A program made the translations under genes and the position numbers. From Lachnospiraceae bacterium (GTDB lineage Bacteria; Bacillota; Clostridia; Lachnospirales; Lachnospiraceae): a DNA stretch of 13,022 nt. Location of the stretch: positions 1 to 13,022 of the forward strand of contig JAGAAH010000201.1 of the NCBI GenBank assembly GCA_017615375.1. The letters run 5' to 3'. Position 1 is the stretch's first letter. The number at the start of each line of letters is the position of its first letter. The notes below the pieces were generated by a model. It ran no database searches and was not told the DNA's origin. It saw only the letters and a list, made by a program, of their open reading frames with translations. Of this stretch, positions 7,997-13,022 are shown piece by piece.

Positions 7997-9037
7997 TCAA
8001 TAATTATTGGTTTTATCGGTACCGATTCTAATTCTTGGGTCTATAATGCCATAAGAAATGTCAAGCAATAACCCCAGTATAACGGCAAGACCTGTGAAAA
8101 ACATTGAATAGCCTAAGAATACGTTATAATCTGTAGGACGTGACATTATTTCATATATTTCTCCATTCACGCCATAGTCTGTAAATAAGTATTTAACATA
8201 ATCCGAATTAAAGTAGGATCTTAGCCAATTTATTCCGGCACCCGGAATGACATAAATAAGTTCAATAATAATTGAGTTAATTGTTATAAATGCGATATTG
8301 GAATACATATCCGGCAAAACGGCAATTAAAGAATTGCGGATAGCGTGACGTTTAATAGCTTGCCAATTGGTTAGACCTTTTACACGTGCCAATAACATAT
8401 GATCACTTGTCAAAGTTTCGGTAAGACCTACATATGTGGAACGAATGTACATACCCATAGGTGCCATGCTAAGCGACAATATTGGGAGAGACAATCCGTG
8501 TAATGATTCTAATGACACTTCTTTAAGCCCATATGGGTATATAATCGGAAAAATCCCCGCTTTAAAACCGATATAATACTGAAAAGCGTATGCTGCAACA
8601 ATTATCGGAATTGAGTATAAAAGCATACCGAAAGCATTTATTACGTAATCTATCCATTTATTTCTGTTACAGGCAGCCAGGATACCGAGCGGTATACCGA
8701 GAAATGAAAACAGAATAACGCATATATGCGTAAATAGGGTGATTTTAACAGACCTTGCTATATAGTGCGTTACCCAATCATATTTCGGCCCACGGGTTGT
8801 ACATAGTCCAAGATCGAATCTTGTAATAACACCTTTCCAATAATTGAAGAATTGTTTAGGAAGGGGGTCATGATACAGAATATCGTTATTTACATTAAAC
8901 ACACCCAGTGTCCAGTCCATTCTTTCTTTATCGTACATTTTTTTGGGATTTGAATGAATAATAACAAAGAGAATGCTTATAACAATAAAAATGGTAAGCA
9001 ATGCAAGCAGAAGCCGTTTAATAATGTATTTGAGCAT
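7997..9037 (-). CDS. DppB/OppB-type ABC transporter permease (third gene of the unit)
   Basis: This is an inner-membrane channel subunit of the peptide/opine/nickel-type importer family (binding-protein-dependent transport permease). The 346 residues contain TM1 (about 9-28), an external loop, and hydrophobic segments near 98-123, 131-155, 183-200, 236-262 and 308-333. ITRFDLG (71-77) is followed by CTTRGP. The ATPase-contact (EAA-like) loop is ARVKGLTNWQAIKRH (217-231), then PGAGI (265-269) and the family's C-terminal DPRIRIGT (333-340). ATG 9037 has AAAAAGGTGA 7-8 nt upstream. It is a close duplicate of the gene at 9073-10137, with differences concentrated in residues about 29-58 and 275-300. 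No DppC-type partner, binding protein or ATPase is encoded nearby, so the substrate cannot be inferred. Confidence 0.92.
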   Translation of the reverse strand: MLKYIIKRLLLALLTIFIVISILFVIIHSNPKKMYDKERMDWTLGVFNVNNDILYHDPLPKQFFNYWKGVITRFDLGLCTTRGPKYDWVTHYIARSVKITLFTHICVILFSFLGIPLGILAACNRNKWIDYVINAFGMLLYSIPIIVAAYAFQYYIGFKAGIFPIIYPYGLKEVSLESLHGLSLPILSLSMAPMGMYIRSTYVGLTETLTSDHMLLARVKGLTNWQAIKRHAIRNSLIAVLPDMYSNIAFITINSIIIELIYVIPGAGINWLRSYFNSDYVKYLFTDYGVNGEIYEIMSRPTDYNVFLGYSMFFTGLAVILGLLLDISYGIIDPRIRIGTDKTNNY

Positions 9038-9072
9038 ATGGAGTCACCTTTTTAGTTTAATTTATATAAGTA

Positions 9073-10137
9073 TCAATAATTATTGGTTTTATCGGTACCG
9101 ACTCTTATTCTTGGGTCTATAAGTCCGTAAGAAATGTCAAGTAAGAATCCGAGTCCGACGGCAAGACCTGTGAAAAACATTGAATAGCCAAGGAATACAT
9201 TATAATCTGTCGGACGCATCAATACTTCTTTTATTTTCGAAGGAATATATAGATAATTCGTAATATAAGGAGGGATTAGTTTAGCAAAATCTCCATTAAA
9301 GAATGTCCTTAGGTATGATATAGCCGCACCCGGGATAGAATATATAAGTTCAATAAGCATCGAGTTAATGGTGATAAATGCGATATTGGAATACATATCC
9401 GGCAAAACTGCAATCAAAGAATTGCGGATGCCATGGCGCTTAATGGCTTGCCAATTGGTTAGACCTTTTACACGCGCCAACAGCATATGATCGCTTGTTA
9501 AAGTTTCAGTTAGACCGACATATGTTGAACGAATGTACATACCCAAAGGTGCCAGACTAAGCGATAATATAGGAAGGAACAATCCGTGTAATGATTCCAA
9601 TGATACTATTTTAACCAAATATGGATATGTAACCGGAAAAGCCCCCGTTTTAAATGCAATAAAATACTGGAAAACAAATGCCACAACAATTATCGGAAGC
9701 GAATATAAAAGCATACCGAAAGCATTTATTGCATAATCAATCCATTTATTTCTGTTACAGGCAGCCAAGATACCAAGCGGTATGCCGAGAAACGAGATTA
9801 GAATTACACATAAATTGGTAAAAAGGGTAATTTTAACAGATCTTGCTATGTAATGTGTGACGTAATCATACAGAGGACCACGGGTTGTACATACTCCGAG
9901 ATCGAATCGTGTAATAACACCTTTCCAATAATTGAAAAATTGCACAGGAAGAGGACCGCTATATATAAAACTGGTGTTTTTATTACCTACGCCAATCATC
10001 CAGAATTGCTCAGGTTCAAGCTCGAGATAATCTTCAGGTTTTAAAGGGGATAGGCGAATAACAACAAATAGTATACTTATAACAATAAAAATAGTAAGTA
10101 ATGCAAACAGAAATCTTTTGATAACGTATTTAAGCAT
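9073..10137 (-). CDS. DppB/OppB-type ABC transporter permease (second gene of the unit)
   Basis: This is a membrane channel subunit of the peptide-type ABC importer family, 354 residues. It starts MLKYVIKRFLFALL with TM1 (about 9-28), then a diverged external loop (about 29-62), ITRFDLGVCTTRGP (75-88), several hydrophobic segments, the ATPase-contact loop ARVKGLTNWQAIKRH (221-235), IPGAAISYLR (268-277) and the terminal DPRIRVGTDKTNNY. The contact loop is identical to that of the downstream copy, suggesting that both dock on the same ATPase (inference). A second variable stretch (about 280-308) has little in common with the downstream copy. ATG 10137 has AAAGGAG 8 nt upstream. The 35-nt gap to the next gene implies one transcript. 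The substrate is unknown; peptides are only the commonest choice in the family. Confidence 0.92.
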   Translation of the reverse strand: MLKYVIKRFLFALLTIFIVISILFVVIRLSPLKPEDYLELEPEQFWMIGVGNKNTSFIYSGPLPVQFFNYWKGVITRFDLGVCTTRGPLYDYVTHYIARSVKITLFTNLCVILISFLGIPLGILAACNRNKWIDYAINAFGMLLYSLPIIVVAFVFQYFIAFKTGAFPVTYPYLVKIVSLESLHGLFLPILSLSLAPLGMYIRSTYVGLTETLTSDHMLLARVKGLTNWQAIKRHGIRNSLIAVLPDMYSNIAFITINSMLIELIYSIPGAAISYLRTFFNGDFAKLIPPYITNYLYIPSKIKEVLMRPTDYNVFLGYSMFFTGLAVGLGFLLDISYGLIDPRIRVGTDKTNNY

Positions 10138-10173
10138 ATGGAGGGCTCCTTTATTGTTTATTTTACATAGTTT

Positions 10174-11148
10174 TTAATATATATTGGCTTTATTGGTGCC
10201 AACTCTTATTCTTGGATCTAAAAGGCTGTATATTATATCAATAAGAAGGCCACCGCAAATGATTATAGAAATGAAAAACATGGAGTACATGACAAATACG
10301 TTGTAATCGGTTATAATACCGAGGGTATGTAGCCAGGAGACATCCTCAGGTACATGTTCGATATTAAAGAAGGATCTTATAAATGATATTCCTGCACCCG
10401 GTATCGCAAACATTTTCTCGATTATGAAAGCGTTAACAGTGAATACAGCGAGGCTCATCGGAATTTGCGTTAATACCGAAATAGTAGCATGCTGAATAAG
10501 GTGCCTTTTATAGATTTGCCATTTGGTAAGGCCTTTGATTTTAAGAAGCGCAACAAAATCGGAATTGTATGTTTCAAGGATATCATTTCTCAGGTGCTGC
10601 ATATAAAGCGCGGTAGGTCCGAGCGTTAATGCAATAATCGGAAGGGTAACTGACTTTAACATGTTAATCGACAGAAAATCATATCCGATATCCATTGTTA
10701 GTGGTATTATTCCGCCGGTTCTGAACGAAATGTATTGCAATGCATATCCTGTTACAAAGCAGGGCAACGAACCGAGACCGAGTGCGCATATATTCACGAG
10801 TTTTCCCAAAGGACCGTTGTTAAAATATGCACAGAATATTCCTAAAAAGAATGCGAGTGTTATTGAAAGAACAAAAGCAACTCCGCTTGTGTACAGAGTG
10901 AAAGCAATCTTGCCGGCACAGTATTTGGTTACATTCATATATAAAGGACCGGCTGTCGTACAGATGCCCCAGTCGAACCGCGTTATGATTGCTTTTAAGG
11001 AATTAAAGTATTGAATCGGAAGCGGATCTTTATATATCCAATACCAGTTCTTATCCGGAAAAAGTCTGCAGATTATGAACATAATTGTGAACAAAATCCA
11101 AAGAGTTATAATAGTTACAAATACACGTTTAGCCACATATTTAAGCAT
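10174..11148 (-). CDS. Divergent DppB/OppB-type ABC transporter permease (first gene of the unit)
   Basis: From ATG 11148 the protein has 324 residues and aligns from its first residue (MLKYVAKR) with the two downstream permeases. It shares PDK and DPLPIQYFN near the first external loop, ITRFDWGICTTAGP (55-68), PGAGISFIRSFFN (250-262), TDYNVF (280-285) and DPRIRVGTNK (311-320). The ATPase-contact loop LLKIKGLTKWQIYKRH (201-216) is recognisable but not identical to the others, and its transmembrane parts differ widely, so it is an older paralogue. A longer frame from TTG 11184 exists but lacks a ribosome binding site and would add 12 residues absent in the paralogues. ATG 11148 has AAAGAGGA 8 nt upstream. 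It is the first gene after the promoter region of the - strand unit. Confidence 0.9.
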   Translation of the reverse strand: MLKYVAKRVFVTIITLWILFTIMFIICRLFPDKNWYWIYKDPLPIQYFNSLKAIITRFDWGICTTAGPLYMNVTKYCAGKIAFTLYTSGVAFVLSITLAFFLGIFCAYFNNGPLGKLVNICALGLGSLPCFVTGYALQYISFRTGGIIPLTMDIGYDFLSINMLKSVTLPIIALTLGPTALYMQHLRNDILETYNSDFVALLKIKGLTKWQIYKRHLIQHATISVLTQIPMSLAVFTVNAFIIEKMFAIPGAGISFIRSFFNIEHVPEDVSWLHTLGIITDYNVFVMYSMFFISIIICGGLLIDIIYSLLDPRIRVGTNKANIY

Positions 11149-11156
11149 ACAAATAG

Positions 11157-11164
11157 TCCTCTTT
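11157..11164 (-). promoter_or_regulatory. Ribosome binding site that fixes the first permease start
   Basis: On the - strand this reads AAAGAGGA, 8 nt before ATG 11148. It lies inside the longer TTG-initiated frame (11184), so its presence argues for the shorter protein, as does alignment with the two paralogues. Confidence 0.7.
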
Positions 11165-11209
11165 ATAACAAAATGTACTGACAATTGAAATTTCCCTATG
11201 TCTATTATT

Positions 11210-11239
11210 AGAATAACTTATGACATATATATTATTCAA
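11210..11239 (-). promoter_or_regulatory. Candidate promoter of the three-permease unit
   Basis: On the - strand TTGAAT (11239-11234), an 18-nt spacer and TATTCT (11215-11210) make a moderate housekeeping-type match, giving a leader of about 55 nt before ATG 11148. The whole interval 11165-11318 is very A/T-rich, so other matches are possible. A short (CAAA)3 run (11237-11248) touches the -35 element. Confidence 0.35.
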
Positions 11240-11318
11240 ACAAACAAACGGTTAAAAATAAATGAATAATATTAATAAATGTAAATAATGTATGAATGAA
11301 CGGAAAATATAAAATTAA

Positions 11319-11349
11319 AAAGGGCAACTTCGCGTGGAAGCTGCCCTTT
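11319..11349 (-). terminator. Intrinsic terminator of the PAP2 gene
   Basis: Stem AAAGGGCAACTTC (11319-11331) pairs with GAAGCTGCCCTTT (11337-11349) with one mismatch and a 5-nt loop. On the - strand the hairpin is followed by TTTTTAATTTT. It lies about 15 nt after the PAP2 stop and insulates the permease unit from that gene. Confidence 0.85.
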
Positions 11350-11363
11350 AAATTACAATATGG

Positions 11364-12038
11364 TTATTTGTTGGTTTTTCTTGCTATTATATTCAAAAAA
11401 CTGAAGTTTTTACGATAGAATATGAACCAGAATATCAGTGCCATTGCAATTGCTGTAAGTACATCAAAAATTGAGTGCTGCTTTATAAACATTGTCGAGA
11501 GTACTATGAGTATTGCAATTATAAGTGAACCTGTCTTAAAAGCTTTAAAATCTCTAAATCTCTTGCTGTAGCATATTGAAAGGTGAGTACCTAAGGCGTT
11601 ATATACGTGAATACTCGGAAAGAGATTGGTAGGCGTATCCATTTTATAGAGAATCTGTATAATCGTCGTAAATATATTGTTTCTTGGAAAAACAATAGGC
11701 CTTAAGTAGGCACCGTTCGGATATATGGTGGATACTATAAGGAAAACCGTCATACCGGTAAAGAGAAACCTGCAGGATTTAAGAAAGGTTTCTTTGTCGG
11801 TTAAGAAAAAGTACACAAGCGGTATGGCTACATACGGAAACCAAAAAGCGTACGGAATTATAAAAAATTCTATAAACGGAATTATGTCGTCGAAAGGCAC
11901 GTGAACTATGTGAAAGTGTCTTGTTACATGTGCTTCGACAAAAGAAAACCATGGAAAATAGATAAGGGCATACAGAAAACAAGCCCCATGCTTATATCTG
12001 ATGAATAAATTCTTGAATGTTCCTTTGATATCGGTCAT
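11364..12038 (-). CDS. PAP2-superfamily membrane phosphatase/phosphotransferase
   Basis: This is a 224-residue integral membrane protein with hydrophobic segments at about 20-37, 52-77, 90-104, 170-185 and 194-208. The PAP2 signature is present in the variant form seen in AUR1/PAP2_3-like members. Motif 1 region is YPNGAYLRP (106-114, Tyr where classic PAP2 has Lys), motif 2 is FPSIHVY (140-146, with His144), and motif 3 is KQHSIFD (186-192, with His188 and Asp192). Family members dephosphorylate lipid phosphates (phosphatidic acid, undecaprenyl pyrophosphate) or transfer phospho-headgroups, with the active site facing outward. Which of these applies is not decidable here. The ATG at 12038 is preceded by GGGGAG about 12 nt upstream, which is a rather long spacing, but the promoter position supports it. 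It is a single-gene unit with its own promoter and terminator, divergent from a likely peptidoglycan gene. Confidence 0.88.
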   Translation of the reverse strand: MTDIKGTFKNLFIRYKHGACFLYALIYFPWFSFVEAHVTRHFHIVHVPFDDIIPFIEFFIIPYAFWFPYVAIPLVYFFLTDKETFLKSCRFLFTGMTVFLIVSTIYPNGAYLRPIVFPRNNIFTTIIQILYKMDTPTNLFPSIHVYNALGTHLSICYSKRFRDFKAFKTGSLIIAILIVLSTMFIKQHSIFDVLTAIAMALIFWFIFYRKNFSFLNIIARKTNK

Positions 12039-12073
12039 ATCTCGTTAAAACTCCCCATTGCAGTGCTTAAATC

Positions 12074-12102
12074 ATTATACATTCAATCATTAAGTTTATC
12101 AA
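12074..12102 (-). promoter_or_regulatory. Sigma-A-like promoter of the PAP2 gene
   Basis: On the - strand TTGATA (12102-12097), a 17-nt spacer and a perfect TATAAT (12079-12074) form a strong housekeeping-type promoter. Transcription would start near 12067, about 29 nt before the ATG at 12038. Confidence 0.65.
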
Positions 12103-12120
12103 GAATATAACTAATATTGG

Positions 12121-12148
12121 TTGAAAAAATATCTTCTGCATTTATAAT
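12121..12148 (+). promoter_or_regulatory. Sigma-A-like promoter of the L,D-transpeptidase-like gene
   Basis: TTGAAA (12121-12126), a 16-nt spacer and a perfect TATAAT (12143-12148) lie about 34 nt before the ATG at 12182. The -35 elements of this and the opposing PAP2 promoter are only 18 nt apart, so a single bound regulator could affect both. Confidence 0.65.
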
Positions 12149-12181
12149 AATAATTGTAGTATTTTGATTTGGAGGATGATT

Positions 12182-13022
12182 ATGTCATCGCGTAAGAAAA
12201 CAAGAAAAGCGATAACCGTATTGTCCATATTGTTCTTACTTACCGTTGCCGGAACTTTTATTGCGGCTTCGGTTTATTTTGAATTCCATTATTTTCCCAA
12301 TACATATATAGGTTATGAGGATATATCGTGTAAAACTCCCGAGGAGATACAAGAGCGATATGTTAAGCGCGTAGGTAACTATTCACTTGCGCTTGTTTTA
12401 AGAGACAAGAAGGTGGAAAGAATAGATGCGGTGGATATAGGATTAAGACCTGACTACGGCGATTCTCTTGAAAAGGCCTTAAAAGCTCAGCGCGGATATA
12501 CATTTATAATCAGTTTGTTCAAAAAGACCACCCTTACGGATGTTCCGATAAGCTTTGACGAAAGCAAGTATGCGGAGACAATCAATAATCTTGAGTGTTT
12601 TAAGAAAATAAACGAAATAGAACCGGTAGATGCGCATATTGAATATACAGACGGACATTTTGCAATTATCGACGAGGTTATGGGTAATAAGCTTGACAGA
12701 GAAAAGACCGAAGAGATAATCCTTGATTCGATATATGCATTAAAAAAAGAGATTGATCTTGATAAGCTTGAGTGCTATATCAATCCTGAAGTAAAAAAAG
12801 ACGATCCGATGTTATTTACGGCTTTCGGAGAAGCTAATAATTATCTTATGGCGGATATTGAGTATGTATCGGGTGGTAAGACAGTTAGTTTGTCTGCAGA
12901 TACAATCAGTAAATTCTTAAAAGAAGATAATAAAGGATGGCTTATGCTTGATGAAGAGGGACATCCGATTATTAAGGATTGGGCTATCGATAATTTTGTC
13001 AAGAAATTGCAGAAAGAATATG
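12182..13022 (+). CDS. Membrane-anchored L,D-transpeptidase-like protein, N-terminal part (3' end outside the window)
   Basis: The frame is open from ATG 12182 (GGAGG 6 nt upstream) to the window edge, giving 280 residues. A basic start (MSSRKKTRK) and one hydrophobic segment (about 10-31) make a single membrane anchor or uncleaved signal, with the rest outside. What follows, NTYIGYEDISCKTPEEIQ near 40-57 and then alternating charged and hydrophobic stretches ending in VSLSADTISKFL and KDWAIDNFVKKLQKEY, resembles the tandem peptidoglycan-binding (PG_binding_4-like) domains that precede a YkuD catalytic domain in clostridial L,D-transpeptidases, which make 3-3 peptidoglycan cross-links. The catalytic HxxxxxxSxGC region would lie past the window, so the enzyme call is inference. 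A catalytically inactive or VanW/YoaR-like protein with the same N-terminal domains is the alternative. Confidence 0.75.
   Translation, partial: MSSRKKTRKAITVLSILFLLTVAGTFIAASVYFEFHYFPNTYIGYEDISCKTPEEIQERYVKRVGNYSLALVLRDKKVERIDAVDIGLRPDYGDSLEKALKAQRGYTFIISLFKKTTLTDVPISFDESKYAETINNLECFKKINEIEPVDAHIEYTDGHFAIIDEVMGNKLDREKTEEIILDSIYALKKEIDLDKLECYINPEVKKDDPMLFTAFGEANNYLMADIEYVSGGKTVSLSADTISKFLKEDNKGWLMLDEEGHPIIKDWAIDNFVKKLQKEY

Larger units (their letters stand above)
7997..10137 (-). repeat. Tandem gene duplication (two direct copies of about 1.05 kb)
   Basis: The copies 7997-9037 and 9073-10137 share long near-identical runs, for example around the codons for the ATPase-contact loop (8290-8460 against 9380-9550) and at their 3' ends (both end in Asn-Asn-Tyr-TGA). 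In the best-conserved protein block, residues 185-255 of one match 189-259 of the other at 68 of 71 positions by my count. The spacers before each copy are also alike in length (35 and 36 nt), including a Shine-Dalgarno and CATATG at the start. Confidence 0.9.

Noticed and set aside
7980..7998. Inverted repeat GATAAG/CTTATC over the permease stop codon
   Set aside because: Only six weak pairs with a 7-nt loop and no T-run; the real terminator is the strong hairpin at 7934-7963.
7997..10137. Insertion sequence or recombination element behind the gene duplication
   Set aside because: No transposase and no terminal inverted repeats at the edges; it looks like an ordinary tandem gene duplication.
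11149..11184. TTG start at 11184 for the first permease
   Set aside because: It adds 12 residues not found in either paralogue, and the ribosome binding site lies inside the added segment.
11165..11318. Riboswitch or small RNA in the leader of the permease unit
   Set aside because: A/T-rich sequence with no strong paired elements or recognisable aptamer core, apart from the PAP2 terminator at its edge.

Overview
This window looks like a chromosomal segment from a low-to-moderate G+C Clostridia member, most likely Lachnospiraceae. The organism call is inference. It rests on A/T-rich intergenic DNA, AGGAGG-type ribosome binding sites, the Firmicutes-style dnaE-pfkA adjacency, and an oxygen-sensitive two-subunit (SdaAB + SdaAA) iron-sulfur serine dehydratase. 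No RNA gene, CRISPR array, insertion sequence or phage gene is visible.

Left half (1-7963, all + strand): the 3' end of an unrecognised gene, then dnaE (DNA polymerase III alpha), pfkA (6-phosphofructokinase), a SpoU/TrmH-type 2'-O-ribose RNA methyltransferase, a small 86-residue protein of unknown function, and sdaAB and sdaAA (L-serine dehydratase). The genes from pfkA to sdaAA are packed with gaps of 8 nt or less or a 1-nt overlap, and they end at a strong hairpin terminator (7934-7963). A possible promoter for pfkA overlaps the end of dnaE. The unit mixes replication, glycolysis, RNA modification and serine-to-pyruvate conversion.

Middle (7934-11318, - strand): three tandem genes that all encode DppB/OppB-type ABC transporter permeases. 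No DppC-type permease, solute-binding protein or ATPase lies in the unit. The unit is bounded by the bidirectional terminator at its 3' end and by the terminator of the next - strand gene behind its start. The two downstream copies are close duplicates whose ATPase-contact region is nearly identical, while the predicted external loops have diverged. The upstream copy is an older, divergent paralogue. This all-B-permease unit is the most unusual thing in the window.

Right end (11319-13022): a PAP2-type membrane phosphatase/phosphotransferase gene on the - strand and, divergently on the + strand, the 5' part of a gene for a membrane-anchored protein resembling the N-terminal half of clostridial L,D-transpeptidases. 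Between them are two good sigma-A-like promoters facing opposite ways, so two probable cell-envelope genes share one regulatory interval.

No stretch longer than about 300 bases lacks a gene. The longest gaps are 11149-11363 (promoter candidate plus terminator) and 12039-12181 (divergent promoters).
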